A stretch of 64,000 nucleotides of DNA. Source: Mahella australiensis 50-1 BON (lineage in GTDB: Bacteria > Bacillota > Clostridia > Mahellales > Mahellaceae). The notes below the pieces were generated by a model, which was not told the origin of the DNA, made no database searches, and worked only from the letters and a program-made list of their open reading frames with translations. The stretch is from NCBI RefSeq assembly GCF_000213255.1, contig NC_015520.1, forward strand, positions 2,597,349 to 2,661,348, written 5' to 3'. The position numbers and the translations under genes were made by a program. Positions 23,284 to 30,308 of the stretch are shown here, piece after piece (the stretch's first letter is position 1; every line of letters starts with the position of its first letter).

Positions 23284-23497
23284 AAGCATTCTCCTTCCTA
23301 TTTTCTTCCCAATCTTTCAGCCCTGCCTGCGCCCAAATAAGTTCCTGTAGCTGGCTGATGCGCCATAAGATATACTTTCCATACGGGCTGCCATCCGGAT
23401 ATACGTCGCAATAGACGTTATAAACGTTGGCAACAGCCTGTAAAAGCTTAGCTTCCGGTGCAGGAGTAGAGATTCTTACTTCTTCCTGTTGTAACAT
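23276..23497 (-). CDS. 73-aa protein of unknown function
   Basis: MLQQEEVRISTPAPEAKLLQ start with GAAAGGAGAAATAAAAA. First gene of the long operon led by RNA copy B; its stop overlaps the ERF-like start. A helical protein with WRISQLQELIWAQAG; possibly a partner of the annealing protein. Confidence 0.6.
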   Translation of the reverse strand: MLQQEEVRISTPAPEAKLLQAVANVYNVYCDVYPDGSPYGKYILWRISQLQELIWAQAGLKDWEENRKENAYV

Positions 23498-23531
23498 TTT
23501 TTATTTCTCCTTTCTTTTTGGGAAAAAATAA

Positions 23532-23573
23532 AAAACGGTCTAAAAGCTTTCTTTTTTGCTTTTAGACCGTTTT
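23532..23573 (-). terminator. terminator between tRNA-like RNA copy B and the first gene
   Basis: AAAACGGTCTAAAAGC / GCTTTTAGACCGTTTT perfect 16-bp stem, then TTATTTTTTCCC on the minus strand. Same sequence at 28442-28483 and 59627-59667. Confidence 0.85.
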
Positions 23574-23587
23574 CTTCTTGCTTTTTT

Positions 23588-23666
23588 TGGTGGAGCTGCG
23601 GGGAATCGAACCCCGGTTCCGGGTTGTGCACATCGGCTTTTCACCCGGTCGAAACCTTCCAGCCCC
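23588..23666 (-). ncRNA. minimal tmRNA-like tRNA-like domain, copy B (79 nt)
   Basis: The minus strand reads GGGGCTGGAAGGTTTCGACC at the 5' end and CCCCGCAGCTCCACCA at the 3' end. The 7-bp acceptor stem GGGGCTG/CAGCTCC includes a G3-U70 wobble, the AlaRS identity pair, and an encoded CCA. The D-region GGTTTCGAC is the tmRNA signature (no D stem). A 6-bp stem CCGGGT/ACCCGG closes an 18-nt loop in place of the anticodon arm and mRNA-like domain. The T arm CGGGG-TTCGATT-CCCCG is canonical. No tag frame or pseudoknots are present. It lies 7 nt after the leader RNA hairpin. Function unknown. Confidence 0.8.
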
Positions 23667-23673
23667 TAAACAA

Positions 23674-23895
23674 AAAAGGCAGCACAAACACACCTTTGGC
23701 TTGTACTGCCTTTTAGTCTCAAATCCAACTTATACTTTTACCGGCAGAAACATCCGGTTTTAACATAACGCCCCTGTTCCTCACATGGCGTTATTTGCTG
23801 CCATCCGTATGATACGGACCCGCATTAGGTTGCGGCGTTGGACAGCTCGGGTATACAAAACTAATTTAGCTTTGTCCCCCTCACTCTTATTTTAC
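23674..23895 (-). ncRNA. structured leader RNA, copy B
   Basis: Same organisation as copy A: conserved CCCGAGCTGTCCAACGCCGC block, variable hairpin (here TCCGTA/TACGGA), long hairpin ATAACGCC/GGCGTTAT, ACCGG/CCGGT hairpin, terminator-like hairpin at 23674-23714. The paired changes relative to copy A (ACACC/GGTGT to ACGCC/GGCGT; GCCGG/CCGGC to ACCGG/CCGGT) support the structure. It leads the operon 23497-17168. Confidence 0.75.
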
Positions 23896-24147
23896 AGCTA
23901 TATTATACCACATATTTTTGATTATACAACTGCTTTTTTTGATAAAAATTATGGACTGATGTGTACGCCCCGTGTCATATGCAGATGCCACATCCTGCGT
24001 GTATGTTGTGCTGTCATATAAAAGCTGTATAGTGAACGGTTTGCTCTGAACTACACACGCTTTCTTCTGTTTCAGCAATATCCTTACCCTGTCATGCCGT
24101 TTTGTCGGCATGAGCGGTTGTCCGTTACTCTATATAACGTATACCAT
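23887..24147 (-). pseudogene. truncated IscB/IsrB-family protein (PLMP domain plus RuvC-I)
   Basis: From ATG 24145-24147 it reads MVYVI, TAG, SNGQPLMPTKRHDRVRILL, then KACVVQSKPFTIQLLYDSTT and AYDTGRTH. This is the N-terminal PLMP domain and first RuvC motif of IscB/IsrB. An amber stop at codon 6 and loss of everything after RuvC-I show it is a relic. Leader copy B begins where the similarity ends. Confidence 0.75.
23902..23929 (-). promoter_or_regulatory. promoter of leader RNA copy B
   Basis: TTGTAT, 16 bp, TATAAT on the minus strand. It differs in sequence from the A/C/D/G promoter although the leader downstream is shared; it lies within the tail of the IsrB/IscB remnant. Confidence 0.65.
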
Positions 24148-24346
24148 CTTTCCACCTTTCTCAAGGTAAATACTCAACCATACAGGTTGGTAGGTCACCC
24201 CGGCTTGATACAGCCCATCAGCGTCCGGGACTGGGAGTGGCATCCCGGAGTGCGTAGCCGTATCAGCCAGCCTGTTCAACTACCGCATCCTAAGATGCAA
24301 CATAGCAACCACGCGGCTGTATGCTCCTCAATTTATTGAGGAGTAG
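24148..24346 (-). ncRNA. relic omegaRNA (HEARO) of the IsrB/IscB remnant
   Basis: The 200 nt before the remnant contain nested stems typical of HEARO/omegaRNA: GGCTGGCTGATACGG, GGGATGCCACTCCCAGTCCC, GATGGGCTGTATCAAGCC, and the TATACGTTATATAG segment by the ORF. Position directly 5' of a PLMP-type ORF and after an IS200/IS605-like end hairpin supports this. Confidence 0.6.
24324..24343. repeat. IS200/IS605-like end hairpin
   Basis: Perfect palindrome CTCCTCAATTTATTGAGGAG followed by TAGTTGATTCC. Hairpins with the same CAATTTATTG/CAATAAATTG core occur at 50794-50811 and 51159-51178. Confidence 0.65.
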
Positions 24347-25007
24347 TTGATTCCCAGACCCAGCGAAGGTGCCAATTACCGTCGGCAGAACGGTTTACCC
24401 ATGCTTGGCTGGGATAAATCTCAAACTCTTTGCCCTGCCGGCCGGCAAGAACAAGATATCTTTTCTCATCTTCGGCAAGCACATCAAGCACAAACCAGCC
24501 GTCAACAACAGCTAATCCGCGACGGTATACGCGAGCTAACCAAACAGGCGGAATAGTAACAGTAATAATTGTTTTTTTCTGTGTTACGGCCATACCGCAT
24601 ATGTCCGGCTTACCAATACGGATCCGGTCAGTGTTGCCAGGCCATTCTTGACGTTTGTATGCACACTTTCCCAGTGTTGCATATGCCAGTGTTGTTGCCT
24701 TTTCTACAGTACGCGCAAATATCGGCGTATCGAGCGGATCACAATTGTATTTATTCCTCAATCGTTGCCTCCACTTTTTCATTCTTTTGTCAAACGCCGG
24801 GCGTAGCGCAGGCGGCAGTGGTGCCCGGTCTTTTTGTTTCCACGCCTCAAGTATTGCAAGGCAGCGTGGAAGCTCACCGCCAAGGGCTCCAAGAACACGC
24901 TCGGTTATCAGATCAGGATGGTCGTGCAGCACTAACGCCCCGCTTTCTGTCAGGGTTATGGTATGCATGTGCCCGCTGCACCGTACCCGGCATCGTACTT
25001 CTTCCAT
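24333..25007 (-). CDS. 224-aa protein, paralogue pair member 1 (copy 1); C-terminus altered by an IS end
   Basis: Starts MEEVRCRVRCSGHMHTITLT; the first 60 residues are nearly identical to the neighbouring 244-aa paralogue, as is a C-terminal block (GLAVVDGWFVLDVLAEDEK). Conserved CRVRCSGHMH and two further Cys (KCAY, DICG) could bind metal. The last residues ESTTPQ are encoded by the inserted IS end hairpin; the intact copy at 55526-56191 ends WRQQ. Last gene of the MoxR/VWA operon. Function unknown; possibly a substrate adaptor of the ATPase pair. Confidence 0.7.
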   Translation of the reverse strand: MEEVRCRVRCSGHMHTITLTESGALVLHDHPDLITERVLGALGGELPRCLAILEAWKQKDRAPLPPALRPAFDKRMKKWRQRLRNKYNCDPLDTPIFARTVEKATTLAYATLGKCAYKRQEWPGNTDRIRIGKPDICGMAVTQKKTIITVTIPPVWLARVYRRGLAVVDGWFVLDVLAEDEKRYLVLAGRQGKEFEIYPSQAWVNRSADGNWHLRWVWESTTPQ

Positions 25008-25012
25008 TGTTT

Positions 25013-25747
25013 TTACTCCCCTTCCTTTTTAACTGTTACTATGCTATTTCCCCTCGAAACCCAGCGAAGGTGCCAATCACCGTCGGCAGAACGGGTAATA
25101 ACGGCTGGCCATAAGTTAACTTCAAACCCACGGCCTTGTCGTCCTGCTAAGACGGTAAACCCCTTCTCATCTTCGGTAAGCACATCAAGCACAAACCAGC
25201 CGTCAACAACAGCTAACCCGCGACGGTGTACGCGGGTAAACCACGAAATGGGAACAGTAGCGCTGACGTATGAATTTGTGCCTGTCCACTTGCCATTTTC
25301 ACTCCGTACCTGTTCGGAACCGCCACATATATGCGGTTCCCCGACCCGGGCACAGGCAATGTGGTTACCCCCTGCCCAGCGGCTTTGAGACCGCCGATAT
25401 GCGCATTTTTGCAGTAGATCCTCTGCTATCTTTTTAACCCGTTCTTCCGCACGTGTGCGGAATGAAACAGACAAAGGATCTATAAATGTGTTCCTCATCA
25501 CCCGTTCTCTTGTCTTTTTCTGTGCTTCGTTAAGCGCCGGGTGTAGTACAGGCGGCAGTGGTGCCCGGTCTTTTTGTTTCCACGCCTCAAGTATTGCAAG
25601 GCAGCGTGGAAGCTTACCGCCAAGGGCTACAAGAGCACGCTCGGTTATCAGATCGGGATGGTCGTGCAGCATTAACGCCCCGCTTTCTGTCAATGTTACA
25701 GTATGCATGTGCCCGCTGCACCGTACCCGGCATCGCACTTCTTCCAT
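25013..25747 (-). CDS. 244-aa protein, paralogue pair member 2 (copy 1)
   Basis: MEEVRCRVRCSGHMHTVTLT start, with the same N-terminal and C-terminal blocks as the 224-aa neighbour but a different middle (VSFRTRAEERVKKIAEDLLQ, GNHIACARVGEPHICGG). Tandem gene duplication is evident. Standard GAAAGGAGAAATGAAAG leader preceded by a terminator derived from the leader RNA 3' end. No family recognised. Confidence 0.7.
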   Translation of the reverse strand: MEEVRCRVRCSGHMHTVTLTESGALMLHDHPDLITERALVALGGKLPRCLAILEAWKQKDRAPLPPVLHPALNEAQKKTRERVMRNTFIDPLSVSFRTRAEERVKKIAEDLLQKCAYRRSQSRWAGGNHIACARVGEPHICGGSEQVRSENGKWTGTNSYVSATVPISWFTRVHRRGLAVVDGWFVLDVLTEDEKGFTVLAGRQGRGFEVNLWPAVITRSADGDWHLRWVSRGNSIVTVKKEGE

Positions 25748-25780
25748 CTTTCATTTCTCCTTTCTTTTTTTAGAGAAATA

Positions 25781-25860
25781 AAAAGGCAGCACAAACACAA
25801 CTGGCTTGTACTGCCTTTTAGTCTCAAGCTCACCTTTAATTTTTACCGCCGCAATATAGG
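25781..25860 (-). ncRNA. partial leader RNA, copy E (3' terminator part)
   Basis: Contains the AAAAGGCAG/CTGCCTTTTT hairpin (25781-25819) and the TTGAGACTAAAAGGCAG flank of the leader RNA, but the upstream hairpins are lost. It acts as an internal terminator between the VWA gene and the paralogue pair. Confidence 0.7.
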
Positions 25861-25883
25861 CATATTCACACCTTTGCTGACAA

Positions 25884-27107
25884 TTAGGCTATTTTAATAG
25901 TCTTTGCCCAGGCCGGTGCTTCTTGGTCGCTCATCATGCCAACTATTACTTTGGCTTTTTGTGGCGGTATGCCGGGCCATGGTGTATAGCCGTCAGTAAG
26001 TACTATTACAACCTGCGGTCGCGGTTTAAGCTTTAATGCCGCTTCTATTCCGCTGCCCATATTTGTACCGCCTCCGCCTACCAAGTTCACCTGCTTTACG
26101 TTAAATACTTTTTTGCACGTGTGAACACTGGCATCTGTGGCTAGTACAGTGACTCCACGGGACCCGCAGCTTTTGAGTACTCCTGATACCTCGGCTAACG
26201 CTTTGGTTAGCATATCGTTTGATATACTGCCCGATGTATCCACCACTATAGCCACCTCGGGTATTGGTTGGCATAGCGACGGGAGTATTATTTTGTTATC
26301 ACGAAACTGCCCTTGCCGCCTGTTTGGCCTGTTGTAACTGTAGTCTACAGTACCGCTTACCTGTGCTACAGCGTTTCGTACAACAGATGCCATCTCACGC
26401 CTCCAGTCTACCTTAGGCTGTAGTTTGGCATTTGCCCAGCGTACCAAGTGCGCCGGTATGTTGCCACAACTTTTTGATGCATGGATTATTTGCACAGCGG
26501 TATCCCGGCGTATAAGCTCCGCTTCGGCTTGATTTATACCATTGCTCGAGTCAGGAGGATCGTCTTCCCATGACTCCTGCTGACCTGTTGCGCATGAACC
26601 GCATCGGCCGGCACAAGGCGCCGGTGTTTGCATTCCGGTCTTGTTCTCATCAGCCGGGTTGTCGCACACACCAGCTCGCAGCAATGAGATATGTTCCGCC
26701 TTAGCTTCTAAAGCAGCGTAATATTCTTCTGCCAACAGGTTGTCAGGCTGTCTGATACTGGCCGGCGTAACCGGATTCTCAGGCAGTTTCACACCTTCAT
26801 GAATCAAATCGTCGTTTATTTCCGCATCTGTCGCGATATTTGCGATAGTGTGATCGAGATTTTTCATTCGTGAAGCATGATCCCTGATTAGATGGCAGAT
26901 CTCGTGGTAGAGCACACCGGACATTTCTTCTGCTGTCCAGCGCTCAACTACCACCGGATCGTAATACAGCCGCCAGTACTGGTCTACTGCCATGGTTTCC
27001 AATCCCGGTTTCTCGACCGGATGAAGCGCCAATGCAGCGGATGCCAGGTATGGACGCTCTTTTACTAACCGCAGGCGAGCAGCCTGCAGGTCTTCCGGCA
27101 TAGGCAT
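25884..27107 (-). CDS. VWA-like / DUF2201-type putative metallopeptidase, copy 1
   Basis: The protein is 407 aa. The N-terminal domain carries HEICHLIRDH (about residues 68-77, HExxH zinc motif). A linker has CAGRCGSC. The C-terminal domain has a VWA-like MIDAS VAIVVDTSGSISNDM (DxSxS, about residues 285-300) and later VIVLTDGYTPWPG. This is the DUF2201 architecture usually found with a MoxR ATPase. The start overlaps the MoxR stop (TAATG), so the two are coupled. Such MoxR-VWA pairs act as remodelling or metal-insertion machines; the target here is unknown. Confidence 0.85.
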   Translation of the reverse strand: MPMPEDLQAARLRLVKERPYLASAALALHPVEKPGLETMAVDQYWRLYYDPVVVERWTAEEMSGVLYHEICHLIRDHASRMKNLDHTIANIATDAEINDDLIHEGVKLPENPVTPASIRQPDNLLAEEYYAALEAKAEHISLLRAGVCDNPADENKTGMQTPAPCAGRCGSCATGQQESWEDDPPDSSNGINQAEAELIRRDTAVQIIHASKSCGNIPAHLVRWANAKLQPKVDWRREMASVVRNAVAQVSGTVDYSYNRPNRRQGQFRDNKIILPSLCQPIPEVAIVVDTSGSISNDMLTKALAEVSGVLKSCGSRGVTVLATDASVHTCKKVFNVKQVNLVGGGGTNMGSGIEAALKLKPRPQVVIVLTDGYTPWPGIPPQKAKVIVGMMSDQEAPAWAKTIKIA

Positions 27108-28189
27108 TACATCAAACCTCCCTTCTTAAGTAGCGGGATAAATTCCCGTACCTCTTTTTGCGGTAACGGGAAGTTCGACTTCCGTGCTTCTACTAAGACT
27201 TTTGCAGCAGCTGCTGCAATATCTTTTGCGCCCTGTTCAGCGGCTTGGGCTAGTATCTGCCATGCTGCTATCCACCGCTTTTCAGTCAATTTATTGACTG
27301 CCGCCACTACAACAGCGGTTAATACGGCGAATGCCTGGTCACCACGGAGCGGTACCTGAAATTGATCGTGATGTTCCAGCAGATACTCCGGGTCGGGCAA
27401 ATCCAACGCTTTCTTCCACGAAAGAAATTCGAGCGCGGGACCTGTACCGACACAGCCGGACAGGAGTGTTGCTTCTGCTTCTTCGCCTACATCAACGCTT
27501 TCTGCTGCTGCCAGTAGGCGTGCAGCCATGTCCCAACTCCGAGGGCTGGGCCAAGCTTTGCCGACCAGACTATCCTCATTAGGCATTTGAAGCAGCAGAT
27601 GTGGCCTGTGCCGGATAAAAGCCGCTATCGCAGCTTTTGCCTGCGGTATTTTATCCTGCCAGTCCTCTGGCAGTTCCGGCATAGGTTTATTTTTAAACCC
27701 GCTTACCATGCCGTTCACCCATTCGGTAGGATTTAATTCCCAATCCAAATGACAGAATCGGTTAGCAAGCGGTGCAGATAATTCCCATCCGCCTGCAGCC
27801 TGCTCTGGCGGATTGGCTGCTGCTACTATGGCCACTTCGGCCGGTAGCGGTTGATCGCCCACCACTTTATCTAACACTACTCTCAGCAGAGCGGCCTGAA
27901 CGGCTGGCGGCGCAGTTGATATTTCGTCCAAAAACAAGATGCCCTTGCCTGCTTGAGCTAGGCGTTTGGCCCAGGCAGGAGGTTCTAGATGCACCCCGTC
28001 ATCTCTAATAACCGGGAGCCCGGAAAAATCACTCGGTTCCCTTATAGACGCTATAACGACTTCAACGGGCAGACCCATTTGATCCCCCATCGCCTGTATA
28101 GCGGACGTCTTGCCCGTTCCTGGGGCTCCCCATAAAAGAACGGGTACTTTCGTTTGGATGGCTATTGCCATCGCTAATACTTCTTCCAT
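27107..28189 (-). CDS. MoxR-type AAA+ ATPase, copy 1
   Basis: The protein is 360 aa. Walker A GAPGTGKTSA (about residues 21-30), Walker B ILFLDEISTAPPAVQAALL, sensor-1 VAAANPPE, and a C-terminal helical domain. This is the MoxR/RavA subgroup that works with VWA proteins. ATG 28187-28189 has GAAAGGAGAATTAAAACA upstream; longer starts are unsupported. It drives conformational work on the partner metallopeptidase or its clients (family knowledge); the clients may be the downstream paralogues (inference). Confidence 0.9.
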   Translation of the reverse strand: MEEVLAMAIAIQTKVPVLLWGAPGTGKTSAIQAMGDQMGLPVEVVIASIREPSDFSGLPVIRDDGVHLEPPAWAKRLAQAGKGILFLDEISTAPPAVQAALLRVVLDKVVGDQPLPAEVAIVAAANPPEQAAGGWELSAPLANRFCHLDWELNPTEWVNGMVSGFKNKPMPELPEDWQDKIPQAKAAIAAFIRHRPHLLLQMPNEDSLVGKAWPSPRSWDMAARLLAAAESVDVGEEAEATLLSGCVGTGPALEFLSWKKALDLPDPEYLLEHHDQFQVPLRGDQAFAVLTAVVVAAVNKLTEKRWIAAWQILAQAAEQGAKDIAAAAAKVLVEARKSNFPLPQKEVREFIPLLKKGGLM

Positions 28190-28211
28190 TGTTTTAATTC
28201 TCCTTTCTTTT

Positions 28212-28412
28212 TTAACAATCATACATGACACCATGGCTATTGGTCTTAACCCAATAGCCGCTATTGCTGCGGCCTTCCAGTTCTATTGGCCGCCGTATGT
28301 TTGTAGTTGCTTCTTTATATGCCCGGCGAGTGGCTTTTCTCATTAGCCTCTTCGTACGGGCATAATTTTTTTGAGACAAATGAGAGTTGTGCTTAAATCT
28401 TGCCAGTTTCAT
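28212..28412 (-). CDS. 66-aa basic protein, copy 1
   Basis: MKLARFKHNSHLSQKNYART then RLMRKATRRAYKEATTN: highly basic, likely nucleic-acid binding. First gene after leader RNA C, the tRNA-like RNA and a terminator; standard GAAAGGAGAAAAA leader. It could bind the RNA encoded just upstream, which is speculation. Confidence 0.65.
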   Translation of the reverse strand: MKLARFKHNSHLSQKNYARTKRLMRKATRRAYKEATTNIRRPIELEGRSNSGYWVKTNSHGVMYDC

Positions 28413-28441
28413 TTTTTCTCCTTTCTTTTTTGAAAAAATAA

Positions 28442-28483
28442 AAAACGGTCTAAAAGCTTTCTTTTTTGCTTTTAGACCGTTTT
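28442..28483 (-). terminator. terminator between tRNA-like RNA copy C and the 66-aa gene
   Basis: Same 16-bp stem as 23532-23573, followed by TTATTTTTTC. Confidence 0.85.
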
Positions 28484-28497
28484 CTTCTTGCTTTTTT

Positions 28498-28577
28498 TGG
28501 TGGAGCTGCGGGGAATCGAACCCCGGTTCCGGGTTGTGCACATCGGCCTTTTCACCCGGATGAAGCCTTTCAGCCCC
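28498..28577 (-). ncRNA. minimal tmRNA-like tRNA-like domain, copy C (80 nt)
   Basis: Acceptor GGGGCTG/CAGCTCC with G3-U70, CCA end, T arm CGGGG-TTCGATT-CCCCG and the CCGGGT/ACCCGG stem are all as in copy B. The D-region has drifted (GGCTTCATCC in place of GGTTTCGACC) and the loop has one extra G. Preservation of every paired position argues for function. Confidence 0.75.
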
Positions 28578-28584
28578 TAAACAT

Positions 28585-28801
28585 AAAAAGGCAGCACAAA
28601 CACACTGGCTTGTACTGCCTCTTTAGACCTATTCCTTCTTCATCTTCACCGGCAGAATGTCCGGCATTAACATAACACCCCTGCTCCTCGCATGGCGTTA
28701 TTTGCTGCCACCCACAGTAGTGGACCCGCATTAGGTTGCGGCGTTGGACAGCTCGGGCTTCCAAAGCTGATTCAGCTTTGTTATCCCACACAATACTTTA
28801 C
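28585..28801 (-). ncRNA. structured leader RNA, copy C
   Basis: Conserved GAGCTGTCCAACGCCGCAAC block, variable hairpin CCAC/GTGG, long hairpin ATAACGCC/GGTGTTAT (G-U intermediate between copies A and B), GCCGG/CCGGC hairpin, terminator-like hairpin 28585-28620. Leads the MoxR/VWA operon copy 1. Confidence 0.75.
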
Positions 28802-28807
28802 ACTTGT

Positions 28808-28835
28808 AGTATATCACGCTTTCTGAATTTTGCAA
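28808..28835 (-). promoter_or_regulatory. promoter of leader RNA copy C
   Basis: TTGCAA, 16 bp, TATACT on the minus strand, identical in arrangement to copy A. Homology to copy D stops just upstream of it. Confidence 0.7.
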
Positions 28836-28865
28836 TTGTTTTTTTAAATGAATTATAACACGACA

Positions 28866-28930
28866 TAGCTTGAATAGTACTAAAGTATTTTAGTATAATG
28901 TTACTAGAGTACTTCAGTATTTTAAGCCTA
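28866..28930. repeat. GTACT-type repeat array, inverted copy
   Basis: TTGAATAGTACTAAAGTATT followed by more AGTACT/GTACT units is the reverse complement of the block at 10843-10903. It lies just upstream of a 40-aa ORF. Confidence 0.55.
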
Positions 28931-28953
28931 AAGTATAAAAGGAGCATAGTACT

Positions 28954-29076
28954 ATGCTATTTATTGGTAAAGAACATAGGAGGTTTTTTAATAAAAAAGT
29001 TCCGTCTTTAGACTTTAACACCATATTCAGGAAACCAGCGCAAACACGTGCTTTTTTGTTCCAAAAATACTTTTAA
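28954..29076 (+). CDS. 40-aa ORF with good ribosome site
   Basis: MLFIGKEHRRFFNKKVPSLD start; AAAAGGAG lies 10 bp upstream and the GTACT array just before it. Basic and aromatic. No family. It could be a real small regulator or a remnant cut by the IS21 insertion that follows. Confidence 0.35.
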   Translation: MLFIGKEHRRFFNKKVPSLDFNTIFRKPAQTRAFLFQKYF

Positions 29077-29393
29077 AAACTTACTGGATCAACCGCAAAA
29101 GGTATCTGTGCGATCGTCAACGAAATTTTGAGCCACTCGCTAATGAAATTTTGAGCCACCTTCGCTAACGAATTCGTGAGCCACGCGCTAGCGAAATTTT
29201 GAGCCACCTTTGCAGGATTTAAAAGCAAATCTTGCAAAATAGCTCATTTTGCTTCTCTTTTTCAGCCCGAGGCAGGCTAACCAATCGAGTTCTACGATTT
29301 CATCGGGGGAGCCGGTCAGGTAAAAAGCGGGAGGGATAAATTCCCCAAGGCCTAACCCGCCAAGTCTTTATGCTCACGCTTTTTACCGGCGCT

Positions 29394-29520
29394 TGACAAG
29401 ACCGGGTCCCAAAGGGATATAATATTTTAGGCGAGGGTTGGGCTGTTTGGATTTTTGCTTCCCTTCCGTTGCCCTCGGTATTTTTTGCCTATCCATTTGG
29501 GTGGTCTTGTCAAGAGAGAC
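29394..29520 (+). other. promoter-like sequence and 12-bp inverted repeat inside IS21 element 1
   Basis: CTTGACAAGACC near 29393 and its inverse GGTCTTGTCAAG near 29502 bracket a promoter-like TTGACA...TATAAT and a CGAGGG/CCCTCG hairpin. Possibly a small transcript or regulatory site of the IS; no gene. Confidence 0.35.
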
Positions 29521-29549
29521 CGGCGACTCCCGAGTGCTAGACTCTGACT

Positions 29550-30308
29550 CTATCCTCGCTGGGCTGCTGCTTGCTGCTTGAACCGGTATGATGTACCGTT
29601 CATATTGAGTATGTGAGCCCTAAAGGTTAAGCGGTCTACCAGCGCTGCTGTCAGTACGGTATCTTGAAAAAATTCTACCCAACGGGAGAACTCTAAGTTA
29701 GTGGTTATCATTACGCTGGCTCTCTCTGAGCGTTCGGATAAAACCTGAAACAAAAGCTCCGAATGGTGCTTATTGAAGCTCAGGTAGGAAAGCTCGTCAA
29801 GTATGAGAAGATCAATTTTAGACAGTTGCTTCTCTATCTTGCTCAAGCGATGGTACTCCTGAGCTTCGGCCAGCTCGTTAGCCAACTGGGCCGCTGTGTA
29901 AAATCTCACCTTGTATCCGGCTTTGCATATTCTCATGCCTAAGCCGATGGCCAAGTGGGTTTTGCCGGTACCCGGGTTGCCTATCATGATGACATTCTCC
30001 CGATTTGCTACAAAATCACCTGTAGCCAGCTGCCAGACCAGTGCTTCTTCGACATGCTCCAACGCTTTGAAATCAAACTCATCCAGCGATTTAGCGAGTG
30101 GAAAGCCTGCTGCTTTAATCCTGCGCTTTAGCTGATTTTCCTGTCGTGTAGCCACCTCGTTGGCCAATAACTCGCATAAGAAATCCTCATAGCCCATGCC
30201 GTCCTCTGTGGCGTGACGCATAATCGGTTCGTATTTGGCTATGGTAGGCAGGCGAAGCTGCTTGGCATATAGGCGTATAAGTTCCTTTTTGGGATTTATC
30301 TCACTCAT
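29550..30308 (-). CDS. istB: IS21 helper ATPase
   Basis: The protein is 252 aa from ATG 30306-30308 (MSEINPKKELIRLYAKQLRL). DnaC-like AAA+ with Walker A GNPGTGKTHLAIG, Walker B LLILDELSYL, and IstB-typical MITTNLEFSRWVEFFQD. It works with IstA in target selection and strand transfer. Overlaps the istA end by 8 bp. Confidence 0.95.
   Translation of the reverse strand: MSEINPKKELIRLYAKQLRLPTIAKYEPIMRHATEDGMGYEDFLCELLANEVATRQENQLKRRIKAAGFPLAKSLDEFDFKALEHVEEALVWQLATGDFVANRENVIMIGNPGTGKTHLAIGLGMRICKAGYKVRFYTAAQLANELAEAQEYHRLSKIEKQLSKIDLLILDELSYLSFNKHHSELLFQVLSERSERASVMITTNLEFSRWVEFFQDTVLTAALVDRLTFRAHILNMNGTSYRFKQQAAAQRG

Larger units (their letters stand above)
24354..28840 (-). repeat. 4.5-kb direct repeat, copy 1 (MoxR/VWA operon)
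   Basis: By eye nearly identical to 55538-60025 at a constant offset of about 31,184 bp. It includes promoter, leader RNA, tRNA-like RNA, terminator and five genes. The left boundary is the IS end inside the last gene; the right boundary is immediately upstream of the promoter -35 box. Confidence 0.95.

Noticed and set aside
23588-23666. Ordinary tRNA-Ala gene
   Set aside because: There is no D stem or 7-nt anticodon loop; a 6-bp stem with an 18-nt loop stands instead, and the D-region is tmRNA-like.
23588-23666. ssrA-derived attachment site (att scar)
   Set aside because: Integration scars carry only the 3' end of tmRNA. Here the 5' half is present too, in three copies, each at the same place after the leader RNA.
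28570-28791. Protein-coding ORF through the leader RNA
   Set aside because: Frames through the leader share the first 20 residues but diverge after the variable hairpin and differ in frame and stop between copies, whereas base pairing is preserved.
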